This document shows positions 19,337-27,789 of a DNA stretch of 64,000 nt, one piece after another. A model generated the notes under the pieces. The model was not told the DNA's origin. It ran no database searches and saw only the letters and a program-made list of their open reading frames with translations. How positions within the stretch are numbered: position 1 is the first letter of the stretch; every line of letters starts with the position of its first letter. The stretch comes from Microbulbifer elongatus (GTDB lineage: Bacteria > Pseudomonadota > Gammaproteobacteria > Pseudomonadales > Cellvibrionaceae). Location: the NCBI RefSeq assembly GCF_020524885.1, contig NZ_JAIVKJ010000001.1:248001-312000 (forward strand), written 5' to 3'. The position numbers and the translations under genes are program-made.

Positions 19337-19938
19337 ATCCGCTCAACTTGCAAATGCATTTTTGCCCAATTGCTGGCTTGCAGGCGGTTTTTTACACCGA
19401 TCTTGCGAAAGATGTTGTACATGTGATTCTTCACTGTGTGCTCGCTAAGGTGTAATCGCGACGCGATAACACTGTTGGGCTCGCCGGTAGTGAGTTGTGC
19501 AAGAATTTCCTGCTCTCGCTTGGTCAGCAACAGGCGGGAGCGAGAATCTGCGTCACCGGGTATGCGCGAGTTCTGGATGCCTGAGGATAGCTTTCGGATC
19601 AGGTCCTGCTGGCTTGTGCGGCTGTCGCAAAGAAAGACAAACTTTCTCTCTTCCAGTGGTGCAGTGATGTGGTTCGGTAGCTCATTGGGCAGGTTGATCA
19701 GTAGAACGCGAGGATGCTCGATGCTCTTGAGGTGCTGTAGCTCCGTGCCCGGTGAGGACTGTGCTGATAGCGCGAAGCAGTTGACGATTATCGCGTCGTA
19801 GCTCTTGAGACAATGCTTCTGTCGTCCGAATTCTGACTTTTCCCAGCTGTATGGAAGTGACTCTGAAATAAGGGAGAACAGCAGATCTCCGTGCAGGCCC
19901 GAATCGCTCAAAAAGAGAATCGGCATAGATGACCCCAT
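19333..19938 (-). CDS. csgD: CsgD-like LuxR-family regulator of curli genes
   Basis: A 201-residue regulator. Residues about 1-125 form a receiver-like domain without the usual phosphoacceptor cluster. Residues about 135-195 are a LuxR helix-turn-helix: LTKREQEILAQLTTGEPNSVIASRLHLSEHTVKNHMYNIFRKIGVKNR (in parts LTKREQEIL and SEHTVKNHMYNIFRKIG). E. coli CsgD has the same layout and the same lack of a conserved Asp. An alternative ATG four codons in (19926) is possible; neither has a strong ribosome-binding site. Its position at the head of csgEFG argues for CsgD rather than another LuxR regulator. In E. coli it activates csgBA; here the targets would be this operon and the region upstream of the major curlin gene. 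Confidence 0.85.
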   Translation of the reverse strand: MGSSMPILFLSDSGLHGDLLFSLISESLPYSWEKSEFGRQKHCLKSYDAIIVNCFALSAQSSPGTELQHLKSIEHPRVLLINLPNELPNHITAPLEERKFVFLCDSRTSQQDLIRKLSSGIQNSRIPGDADSRSRLLLTKREQEILAQLTTGEPNSVIASRLHLSEHTVKNHMYNIFRKIGVKNRLQASNWAKMHLQVERI

Positions 19939-20325
19939 AATTTGCCAATGACGATCTCAGGATGAGACAGATGTTCCAAAACTGGCGGATTGAAGCCCCT
20001 GTAAATATCCCCCTAACCATCTCTTGTGTGAGAATGTTTTCCTTTCTTCTCATTTGGAGGAATTCATGCCAGCCCGATTAAGTGGAAAATCTCATTCCTT
20101 GAGAAATTTGTATGGAGTGTAGACGGGAATTGCGGTGCAACGGCTAATTAAGATGACAGTTGTTCCATAATATTTATTCTTAAAGATGCGTTTTTTAATA
20201 AATATTTGTGCGCGTTGCTCCGTTTTTATAATTTTTCGGAATCCGCATTGGGCAATCATGCATTTTCAGCGGATCTCCGAGCCCCAGGAGAAAGCGCGAT
20301 TCGGTTTCCGCAGGGAATTTAAAAG
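19939..20325. other. AT-rich divergent intergenic region between csgD and the exporter operon
   Basis: No gene is visible in 387 bp. A perfect 10-bp inverted repeat, AATATTTATT at 20170-20179 and AATAAATATT at 20198-20207, with an 18-bp spacer, is the clearest structure. It could be a regulator or IHF/H-NS-type bend site. Promoters for both flanking operons must lie here but I cannot assign them. Confidence 0.45.
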
Positions 20326-21513
20326 GTGATGGTAGTTTCAAGTGAAAGGCCAGTGAGGCTTGTGTTGTCGCGATTAACCGCCATGCGCTTAACCACGGTG
20401 AAGAGTGTATTTGTACTTCTTTTTCTTGTGTTGTGTATGGTGCTTTCCGCCTGTGAACATCGTGAAGAAGTCGCGCTTGGTACCCTTGAGTGGGACCGTA
20501 TTTCCCTACCGGCTCCGGTTGCGGAGAAGATAGTGAGTATCGGCGCGCGTGAAGGGCAGCGTGTTTCGCAGGGGCAGGTGCTGTTGCAGTTGGATCCGCG
20601 GGAAACCCGAGCAAGGCTCGGGGCAGCGGAAGCCGCAGTTGCTCGGCAGGCGGCCGCTCTGGAGGAGCTGACCGATGGCCCCAGGGTTGAGGAGATCGCC
20701 CGCGCCAGAGCGGAGCTTGACGCGACCAAGGCTGAAGCGCGGGATCGACAGGCAGACTTTCGGCGGCTGCAGGCACTGGGGGAAAAGAACTATGCGTCCC
20801 GTTCGGATATAGATGCAGCCCAGGCATCGGCAGAAAGCGCTCAGGCACAGGTAAGGGCAGCGATGGAGCAGCTTCTCGAGCTTGAGCGCGGCACACGCTT
20901 CGAGGAAATTGAACAGGGGCGTGCGGCACTGGAGGAGGCACGTGCGCAGGCGCGAGCTCAGCGCGTTTTACTGGATAAGTTGACGGTGCGTGCACCCCAG
21001 CCTGGCGTTGTCGACAGCATTCCGTTCAAATTGGGTGATGAAGCTCCACTCGGTGCTGCGCTCGTGGTCATGCTGACAGGGGAAACCCCCTACGCCCGCG
21101 TATACGTGCCGCAGCCTTTGCGTCTTCAGGTACAGGTGGGCGGGGGTGCTCAAGTTTTTCTGCAAGGCGGCGATATTACGGAAGGGCAGAAAGGGGGGAA
21201 TGGACCTTTTTCGGGGCAGGTACGGATGGTGCGCAATGAGCCGAGCTTTACACCTTACTATGCGCTTACCGGGGATGATGTCACGCGGCTTAGCTACATC
21301 GCTGAAATTCAGCTGGAACATAATGCCGCGCATTTACCCGCCGGACTGCCGCTAAAGGCTACCTTCTCTGGAATGCCGAAGAGCTCCGCTTCCCCGCAGA
21401 CCAATGCTGACACTGCTATCGATATCGATGACTCGCAGCGCGCGGATGGCTCGACAGAGAAGGCGGTTGGGGAGCGCGTCGACGATTATGGGCCCGACGA
21501 TCGTGAAAAATGA
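20326..21513 (+). CDS. HlyD-family periplasmic adaptor lipoprotein of an ABC exporter
   Basis: A 395-residue membrane-fusion protein. Lipobox MVLSAC at about residue 43; biotinyl-lipoyl-like half (PVAEKIVSIGAREGQRVSQGQVLLQLD, in part), then a long alpha-hairpin of Ala/Glu/Arg-rich heptads (about 105-230), the second lipoyl half (LTVRAPQPGVVDSIPFKLGDEA, in part) and a beta-barrel region. It resembles the YbhG/YhiI group that partners ABC-2 exporters. Start uncertain: GTG 20326 or adjacent ATG 20329 (AGGGA upstream); ATG 20383 gives a shorter signal sequence. The 3' end overlaps the ATPase gene by 26 bp, so the three genes form one operon. Substrate unknown. Confidence 0.82.
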   Translation: MMVVSSERPVRLVLSRLTAMRLTTVKSVFVLLFLVLCMVLSACEHREEVALGTLEWDRISLPAPVAEKIVSIGAREGQRVSQGQVLLQLDPRETRARLGAAEAAVARQAAALEELTDGPRVEEIARARAELDATKAEARDRQADFRRLQALGEKNYASRSDIDAAQASAESAQAQVRAAMEQLLELERGTRFEEIEQGRAALEEARAQARAQRVLLDKLTVRAPQPGVVDSIPFKLGDEAPLGAALVVMLTGETPYARVYVPQPLRLQVQVGGGAQVFLQGGDITEGQKGGNGPFSGQVRMVRNEPSFTPYYALTGDDVTRLSYIAEIQLEHNAAHLPAGLPLKATFSGMPKSSASPQTNADTAIDIDDSQRADGSTEKAVGERVDDYGPDDREK

Positions 21514-22462
21514 GATTGCAATTCGCGCCCGCGGCCTGAGCAAACATTTTGGCAGCCTGAAGGCAGTAGATGATGTAGACCTCACCGTACACCGCAGTCA
21601 GGTATACGGGTTTCTCGGTCCCAATGGCTCGGGTAAATCCACCAGTATCCGCATGCTTTGCGGGCTGCTGACGCCGACAGCCGGCGAGATCGAAGTGCTG
21701 GGTTTGACGATTCCAGAGCAGGCGGAAGCGTTGCGTCAGCACATTGGCTATATGACACAGCAATTCTCCTTGTTCGCCGACCTCACCGTGCGTGAAAACC
21801 TGGAGTTCCTCGCTGCAGTACAGAATCTTCCATCAAAGAAGGCGCGGCTGCGTGTCGACGAGTTATTGGAGGAGTACCACTTTGAGGGCCGCGCGGGCCA
21901 GCTTGCCGGCACCATGAGTGGTGGCCAGAAACAGCGCCTGGCATTGGCGGGCGCAGTTATCCACAAGCCGGAGCTGCTGTTTCTCGATGAGCCCACCAGC
22001 GCGGTGGATCCTGAGTCCCGGCGGGATTTCTGGGAGAAACTGTTTGAACTCACCGAAGCGGGCACCACCATTCTGGTATCCACCCACTATATGGATGAAG
22101 CGGAGCGTTGCCACCGCCTCGCTATCCTTGATCGCGGCCGCCTTGTGGCCGATGGCAGCCCCGCAGAGCTTACCGGCACTCTCGATGGGCGCACCTTGCT
22201 GGTGGAGACCGAAATGCAATATCGCGCCAAGCAGCTGTTGGTAAAGGTGCCCGGCGTGATCAGTGCGGCGCAGATCGGCAACAGTTTGCGGGTATTGGTG
22301 GATAGCGATCGGGACTGCCAGCGGCATATTGAAGCCGCCCTGTCTGCGGGGGGAGTGGGTGCCGAGGTGAGGCCGATTACCCCCAGCCTGGAAGATGTAT
22401 TTGTTGCGGTTACCCACCAGCAGTCGAACGCTGAGTCGCCACAGGAGGAGCCCGAGGCTTGA
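21488..22462 (+). CDS. ABC-2 type exporter ATP-binding protein
   Basis: A 324-residue single-domain ATPase. Walker A GPNGSGKST, Q-loop YMTQQFSLF, signature MSGGQKQRLALAG, Walker B LLFLDEPTSAVDP and switch His in VSTHYMDEA. The start ATG 21488 lies inside the adaptor gene; longer frames run only over the adaptor. It resembles half of the tandem ATPase YbhF. Together with the adaptor and the permease it should drive export of an unknown substrate (drug, lipid or polysaccharide-type) across the inner membrane. The next gene starts in a TTGA overlap with this stop. Confidence 0.9.
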   Translation: MGPTIVKNEIAIRARGLSKHFGSLKAVDDVDLTVHRSQVYGFLGPNGSGKSTSIRMLCGLLTPTAGEIEVLGLTIPEQAEALRQHIGYMTQQFSLFADLTVRENLEFLAAVQNLPSKKARLRVDELLEEYHFEGRAGQLAGTMSGGQKQRLALAGAVIHKPELLFLDEPTSAVDPESRRDFWEKLFELTEAGTTILVSTHYMDEAERCHRLAILDRGRLVADGSPAELTGTLDGRTLLVETEMQYRAKQLLVKVPGVISAAQIGNSLRVLVDSDRDCQRHIEAALSAGGVGAEVRPITPSLEDVFVAVTHQQSNAESPQEEPEA

Positions 22463-23583
22463 ACGGACGCCGGCTGTTTGCAGTGCTGATCAAGGAGTTC
22501 CGACAGATGCGCCGGGATCGCGTGACCCTGGCGATGATCGTGGGCATTCCCATCATGCAATTGGTGCTGTTTGGTTACGCGATCAACCTAAATTTGCGCA
22601 ATCTGCCAGCGGCCATCGCCGACCAGTCCAATACCAGTGCGTCCCGGCAGCAAGTGATGGATATGCTCGCTACTGGCGTCATTGAGCCTGTCGTTAGCGC
22701 GGAAACACCGGAGCAGTTGCTGGCGCTATTACGCCGCGGCGAGATCAGCGTAGGGGTTGCCATTCCCTACGATTACGAGCGCCGGTTGGCACTGGGGCAG
22801 GAAGCCATCCAGATCATGGTGGATGGCAGCGACACAGTGGTGCAGAGTGCCGCGGCACAGTTGGCTCAGGTGCCGATTGGTGAACCCCCGCCAGAAAATG
22901 ACACGCGCCTGCCGGATCGACAGTCTTCGATACCACTGCCGCAGAGCCCGGTAAGTATTGTCAGCTTCTACAACCCCCAGCGGGTGTCGGCGATCAATAT
23001 CGTACCGGGGCTGATCGGTATCATCCTCACCATGACCATGGTGATGTTTACCGCGGTGGCGATTGTGCGTGAGCGGGAGCGCGGCAATATGGAGCTGTTG
23101 ATCGCCACGCCAGTTAGCAGTGCCGAGCTGATGATCGGCAAGATACTGCCCTATGGGCTGATTGGCCTGATCCAGACCAGTCTGATCCTGTTGTTGGGCA
23201 AGCTCGTATTTCAGGTGCCCATACGCGGTAGCCTGCTAGATGTGTACATTGCCGCGATCCTGCTGATTCTTGCAAATCTGGCGATGGGGCTGCTGATTTC
23301 CACCCGCGCCCAGTCCCAGTTCCAGGCCATGCAGATGACATTCTTTGTGTTCCTGCCGTCGATTCTGTTGTCAGGGTTTATGTTTCCGTTTGACGGTATG
23401 CCTCATGCGGCCCAGTGGCTGGCAGAGCTGCTGCCACTGACACACTTTATTCGCCTGGTGCGCGGGGTGATGCTGCGGGGGGCGGACATCCTCGAATTGT
23501 GGCCGGATGTGCTCGCGCTACTTGTATTCATCGTGCTGATGATGACCTTCGCCATACTGCGGTTCCGTAAGCGCCTTGATTAA
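22459..23583 (+). CDS. ABC-2 type exporter permease (YbhR/YbhS-like)
   Basis: A 374-residue inner-membrane protein with the ABC-2 topology. TM1 is near 22-42, then a large periplasmic domain (about 45-180), followed by five more TM segments from about 185 to 368, including LIGIILTMTMVMFTAVAIVRERERGNMELL (in part EREGN-type ERERGNMELL) and LPLTHFIRLVRGVMLRG. The start is TTG at 22459, overlapping the ATPase stop as TTGA, with AGGAGGAG upstream. Only one permease gene is present, so a homodimer is expected, unlike the YbhSR heterodimer. Confidence 0.87.
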   Translation: MNGRRLFAVLIKEFRQMRRDRVTLAMIVGIPIMQLVLFGYAINLNLRNLPAAIADQSNTSASRQQVMDMLATGVIEPVVSAETPEQLLALLRRGEISVGVAIPYDYERRLALGQEAIQIMVDGSDTVVQSAAAQLAQVPIGEPPPENDTRLPDRQSSIPLPQSPVSIVSFYNPQRVSAINIVPGLIGIILTMTMVMFTAVAIVRERERGNMELLIATPVSSAELMIGKILPYGLIGLIQTSLILLLGKLVFQVPIRGSLLDVYIAAILLILANLAMGLLISTRAQSQFQAMQMTFFVFLPSILLSGFMFPFDGMPHAAQWLAELLPLTHFIRLVRGVMLRGADILELWPDVLALLVFIVLMMTFAILRFRKRLD

Positions 23584-23878
23584 CCCGTATGGATTTGCCT
23601 GGCGCAAAAATAAACGCTGATCCAGCCTTAAGTGAACTTTCCCGCCTCAAACTGTCTTCATTTCACCGGTTCCCAGTATTCCGACGTAGAGGTTCTCACG
23701 GTAATTGTGACGATATAAAGGAAACCGCCGCCCAGCCTTGATAGGATGCGGGGGTTATGTCTCTAAGTAAATTTGGGAATATGGTCGCATTAGGCGCCAC
23801 TACTTCATTACAAGACTGAGGTCAGGTCTGTACACACGTTAACTATTGCTGCCTGTCAGCAAGGGAGGAAGCTGTACC

Positions 23879-25390
23879 ATGACCGGAATCTTCCAGAGCC
23901 TGCCACCCTGGTTATGGTTCGTTATCGCATTGATTGCGCTGTTTCTGGCGCGCAAGCCTGTTCATCAGGGCATTCTCGCCCTGGCCCGTTTCTTTCATCA
24001 GTCCCTGCGTCTGGGGGCCAACGCGGTCGCTGCCGCGGAGGGCCGTTTGCAACTGCGCAATCGCGAGGTGTTGCTTGCCGCCGGGCGCGAGGCCACCGAG
24101 CGGCATATCGAACGTGAGTTCGATCGTATCGAAGGGGCCATGAAAAAGGAGCTGGCTCAATACCCGGCACTGCACCGCAGACTGTGCGAACAGCTTACTA
24201 CCATCGACGAAGACTACGTGCGCAGCGCTGAAGTGCCGCCGGAGCCCACCAACTGGGCCAAGGCCATCAAGGCGGTCGCCGAGATTCCGGCCAAGCAGGA
24301 TCCGGTGGTGGGCGATGTACTGGAGACCATTCACGGTTCAATGCGCAAGGCCGAAGGCAAGGCGCTGGAGGCTTACCGGGAGTCCGCCCGTGAGCGCCAC
24401 CAGTTGCTCAAGCGGATGATGCCCGCGTGGCGTTCCATCCTGAAGAGCCTCGGTGCGGTGAATAAAACCGTCACCACGGTGCAGCAGCGGGCCAAGGTGG
24501 TGGATGGCCATATGGATCGCTACGAGGAAATCCTGCAGGGCAGTGATCGGGCCCAGCGTATGCTGTCTTCGTCTTCCCTGAGCCAGTTTTTTATTTCCGC
24601 CTTTGTGCTCGCCATTGCCGTTGGCGGTGCGCTGATCAATTTCCACCTGATCGCACGTCCTATGACCGAAATGGTGGGCGGCACCAGCTATATCGGCAGT
24701 TTCAAGATCGCGGATATTTCCGCACTGGTGATCATCCTGGTGGAGATCACCATGGGGCTGTTTGTGATGGAGTGCCTGCGGATTACACGTCTCTTCCCTG
24801 TGATCAGTGCGCTTAGTGACAAGGTGCGTACACGGATGATGTGGGCGGCGTTTACGCTGCTGTTCTTCCTCGCTACCGTCGAGGCCGGACTCGCCTTTAT
24901 GCGCGAAATCCTGATGCAGGAAGATTTGGCGGTTAGTGCCCAGTTGCGCGGTGCGGAAGTGGTTGCTGCAGAGGGCGGGGTTTACTGGATCACCACTGCG
25001 GCGCAGATGGGCATGGGCTTTATACTGCCGTTTGCGCTGACATTTGTAGCCATCCCGCTGGAGAACTTTATCGCTTCCACACGCACGGTTATCGGGGTTG
25101 TTGCAGCGTTCACCCTGCGCTTGATGTCAGTGGTGTTGCGCCTCGCCGGTACCGGAATGCTGCGTGCGGGCACACTGCTGGTTAGGGTATACGACATCGT
25201 TATCTTCTTCCCCTTGTGGCTGGAGGCGCGTTTCTTGGGTTGGCGAGAGCAGGTCGCAGCGAAGGCGAAGGCGGAAACACCCGAGGTGGCTACCAAGCCC
25301 GCCAAGAAATCGACATCCAGGCGGGGTGGCAAATCCTCCAGCAAGACTGCGACCACTTCCGAAGCGACATTACAGGAGCAGCCATCATGA
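23879..25390 (+). CDS. Multi-pass membrane protein with long helical soluble domain, unknown function
   Basis: Not recognised. The 503-residue protein has a TM helix at about 10-26, a charged helical soluble region (about 35-215; many Glu/Arg/Gln heptads, e.g. REATERHIEREFDRIEGAMK and YRESARERHQLLKRMM) likely to form coiled coils, and then five or six TM helices between about 225 and 450. The C-terminal tail is Lys/Ser/Thr-rich (PAKKSTSRRGGKSSSK). ATG 23879 is preferred over an ATG 11 codons upstream because of GGGAGGAAG. Its stop overlaps the start of the next gene as ATGA, so it is coupled to a vWA-like lipoprotein and heads a five-gene operon. The layout suggests an envelope-spanning partner rather than an enzyme. 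Confidence 0.7.
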   Translation: MTGIFQSLPPWLWFVIALIALFLARKPVHQGILALARFFHQSLRLGANAVAAAEGRLQLRNREVLLAAGREATERHIEREFDRIEGAMKKELAQYPALHRRLCEQLTTIDEDYVRSAEVPPEPTNWAKAIKAVAEIPAKQDPVVGDVLETIHGSMRKAEGKALEAYRESARERHQLLKRMMPAWRSILKSLGAVNKTVTTVQQRAKVVDGHMDRYEEILQGSDRAQRMLSSSSLSQFFISAFVLAIAVGGALINFHLIARPMTEMVGGTSYIGSFKIADISALVIILVEITMGLFVMECLRITRLFPVISALSDKVRTRMMWAAFTLLFFLATVEAGLAFMREILMQEDLAVSAQLRGAEVVAAEGGVYWITTAAQMGMGFILPFALTFVAIPLENFIASTRTVIGVVAAFTLRLMSVVLRLAGTGMLRAGTLLVRVYDIVIFFPLWLEARFLGWREQVAAKAKAETPEVATKPAKKSTSRRGGKSSSKTATTSEATLQEQPS

Positions 25391-26037
25391 AAAAGTGTTT
25401 GTTGCTTGTATTGGCCGTTGTCTCGACGCTGGTGCTGGCCAGTTGTGGTGAGCCGGTAGCGCGCAACCAGGGGGTATATATGTTGATCGATACCTCCGGT
25501 ACCTATACCGAGGAGCTGGGCAAGGCCCAGCAGGTGATCAACTTCACCCTGGCGCGATTAAATCCCGGGGATACATTTGCCGTAGCCAGTATCAATACCG
25601 GCAGTTTCAGCGAGAAAAACATCCACGCCAAGGTTACGTTTGACGATCGCCCCAGTGTCGCCAACCGCCAGAAGCGGGCCTTTCAGCAGAGTATCGACGC
25701 TTTTGTAGAAAGCGCGCAGCCGGCAGCCTACACGGACATTACCGGCGGTCTGTTACAGGCGGTGGAATTTCTCAACGAAAAGCAGCCCGGCCGCAAAACC
25801 ATCCTGATTTTTTCCGACCTCAAGGAAGAGATCAAACAGGGCTACAACCGCGATCTGCCGCTGACCTTGAACGGGTTTGACCTGGTTGCCCTGAACGTGA
25901 CCAAGCTCAGCAGTGACAATGTCGACCCCAGCGAATACCTTGGCCGCCTGCAGCATTGGCAGGAAAAAGTAGAGGAGGGCGGTGGCAGCTGGCGGGTAGT
26001 CAACGATCTGGAGCGGCTGGAAAAAATTCTACCGTGA
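25387..26037 (+). CDS. vWA-like lipoprotein
   Basis: A 216-residue lipoprotein with lipobox LVLASC (Cys about 20). A von Willebrand A-like fold is indicated by YMLIDTSGTYTEEL, a MIDAS-type D-x-S-G start (DTSGT rather than DxSxS), by ITGGLLQAVEFL and by TILIFSDLKEEI. The third MIDAS Asp lies in this last strand region. The ATG overlaps the upstream stop. Positioned after Cys20 the domain would face the periplasm. The pairing with a multi-pass membrane protein suggests a metal-dependent protein-protein contact module. The vWA assignment is from pattern and needs a profile or structure comparison. Confidence 0.68.
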   Translation: MKKCLLLVLAVVSTLVLASCGEPVARNQGVYMLIDTSGTYTEELGKAQQVINFTLARLNPGDTFAVASINTGSFSEKNIHAKVTFDDRPSVANRQKRAFQQSIDAFVESAQPAAYTDITGGLLQAVEFLNEKQPGRKTILIFSDLKEEIKQGYNRDLPLTLNGFDLVALNVTKLSSDNVDPSEYLGRLQHWQEKVEEGGGSWRVVNDLERLEKILP

Positions 26038-26044
26038 GCCTCCC

Positions 26045-26848
26045 TTGAACCAGCCCGCTCACTGGCTGCGCCCCCGACGCCCGCGCCCGCTGGTCATCGC
26101 CCATGGTGATGATCGCGGGCGCGGCCTGTATCCGGGCAACACAATGTTGTACCTGCGTAAAATGGTTGCGTTGGGGGTGGATGCACTGGAGATAGACCTC
26201 AACCTCACCGCCGATGGCCATCTGGTATTGATCCACGACGGCACCCTTGAACGTACAACCGATGGCAGCGGCGAGGTGGGGGATAAATCACTGTCCGAAT
26301 TGCAGGGGCTCAACGCCGCTTATCATTGGTCGGCGGATGGGGTGCACTACCCCTATCGTGATAATCCGCAGCCGCTGGTCACCATCGATGAGGCGTTTGC
26401 CGCATTCCCGCATACCCCGATGATTATCGAACTCAAGGACGACCAGGGGCGGGCAGCCGAGGCGCTGGCCAATGCGATAAAGTCGGCCGGACGAGAGGAC
26501 AGTGTGATCGTTTCCTCGTTCCACCTTGGGGTAATTCGCAAGTTTCGCAGCCTGTGTCCGCGGGTGGCCACGGGAGCAACGCTGCCGGAAGCGTTGCTGT
26601 TTTACGCCGCACACTGCGTATTTGCGGAAAGGTTCCTGAAGCCGAAATTTAATACCATGCAATTGCCACCCAGTTATTACGGGTTGCCAGTGTTTACTCG
26701 AAGGTTTTTGCAGGCGGCGCGGCGTTGCGGCTTGCATCTGGCCGTGTGGACGGTAGACAAAACCGAGTCCATGCATAAGTACATCGCGTTGGGTGTGGAT
26801 GGTATTGTCACTAACCGCCCTGATAGATTATTGAAAATCCTGGCCTGA
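26045..26848 (+). CDS. Glycerophosphodiester phosphodiesterase-family protein (cytosolic paralogue)
   Basis: A 267-residue TIM-barrel protein of the GDPD family: LVIAHGDDRGRGLYPGNT, VDALEIDLNLTADGHLVLIHDGTLERTTDGSG and C-terminal VWTVDKTESM...GVDGIVTNRPDRLLKIL. Catalytic His of the first motif, E-x-D (EID) and the HD pair are kept. The canonical HRG is HGD and PENT is PGNT, so the first catalytic loop is non-standard. No signal peptide. The start is a TTG at 26045, 7 bp after the vWA gene; the ribosome-binding site is weak. Glycerophosphodiester hydrolysis is the family activity; the true substrate may differ. Confidence 0.82.
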   Translation: MNQPAHWLRPRRPRPLVIAHGDDRGRGLYPGNTMLYLRKMVALGVDALEIDLNLTADGHLVLIHDGTLERTTDGSGEVGDKSLSELQGLNAAYHWSADGVHYPYRDNPQPLVTIDEAFAAFPHTPMIIELKDDQGRAAEALANAIKSAGREDSVIVSSFHLGVIRKFRSLCPRVATGATLPEALLFYAAHCVFAERFLKPKFNTMQLPPSYYGLPVFTRRFLQAARRCGLHLAVWTVDKTESMHKYIALGVDGIVTNRPDRLLKILA

Positions 26849-26865
26849 TAAATCTGGAAAGTCGC

Positions 26866-27789
26866 ATGTTCAAGCGTTTGTTACTGGTCATTTTACTGGC
26901 ACTGATGGTCTTCGTCGGCTGGCGCTATCTGGCTGCGCGTCCGGCGCCGGACACTGGGCTGCAGTTCCCGAGTTATCAGAGTGAGGGCTTCCGGCGGCCG
27001 CTGGTGATCTCCCACGCGGACGATTCCGGGCAGGGGCTCTATCCTGGGAATACACCGGTATTCCTGCAGCAGATGGCGGCGATGAACGTGGACGTGCTGG
27101 AGATGGACGTGCATGCCACCGCGGACGACGAACTGGTGCTTATGCATGATGATACCGTCGACCGCACGACCGACGGCGAGGGTGCAATTCGGGATAAGAC
27201 CCTGGCGGAGCTCAGGGAGCTCAATGTTGCCTACAACTGGAGTCAGGACGGCAGCAGCTATCCCTACCGTGACAATCCCCAGCGTATCCTGACCATTGAT
27301 GAAGTGTTCAAGGCCTATCCGCGCTACGCCATGGTGGTGGAGCTGAAAACGCCGGACGTTGAAGCCGCTCGCGCACTTTGCCGCAAGTTGAAGGCGTTTA
27401 ACAAAAGTAACCTCGTCATTGTTTCCTCGTTTCACCAGGGGGCCATTGATGCGTTGCGCGAGGAATGCCCGCAGGTTGCCACCGGTGCGGGTTCCGATGA
27501 AGTCCGGCTGTTTGCCGCGGCCTCCAAACTGCACTTTTTTCGCCTGCTCAGCCCCCGCTACCAGGCCCTGCATATTCCCACGGACTACGATGACATTACC
27601 CTGATCGACCGGAACAGTGTGCATCAGGCACAGGATCACGGGGTGCGGGTGGATGTGTGGACGGTAAATGATGAAGCGGAAATGCGCCGGCTGATCGAAC
27701 TGGGCGTCGACGGCATAATGACCGACAGGCCCGACCGCCTGATAAAAATTATTCAAGAACTACAGGAGTTTCAGGAGATGAGCCAATGA
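26866..27789 (+). CDS. Glycerophosphodiester phosphodiesterase-family protein (membrane-anchored paralogue)
   Basis: A 307-residue paralogue of the preceding gene. It differs mainly by an N-terminal membrane anchor or signal (about 4-21, LLLVILLALMVFVGW), which places its GDPD barrel in the periplasm. Motifs: PLVISHADDSGQGLYPGNT, LEMDVHATADDELVLMHDDTVDRTTDG, YPYRDNPQ and GVDGIMTDRPDRLIKII. As in the first copy, the Arg of the canonical HRG is missing (HAD) and PENT is PGNT. Tandem duplication with one copy on each side of the inner membrane is the simplest reading. Its stop overlaps the next gene as ATGA. Confidence 0.83.
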   Translation: MFKRLLLVILLALMVFVGWRYLAARPAPDTGLQFPSYQSEGFRRPLVISHADDSGQGLYPGNTPVFLQQMAAMNVDVLEMDVHATADDELVLMHDDTVDRTTDGEGAIRDKTLAELRELNVAYNWSQDGSSYPYRDNPQRILTIDEVFKAYPRYAMVVELKTPDVEAARALCRKLKAFNKSNLVIVSSFHQGAIDALREECPQVATGAGSDEVRLFAAASKLHFFRLLSPRYQALHIPTDYDDITLIDRNSVHQAQDHGVRVDVWTVNDEAEMRRLIELGVDGIMTDRPDRLIKIIQELQEFQEMSQ

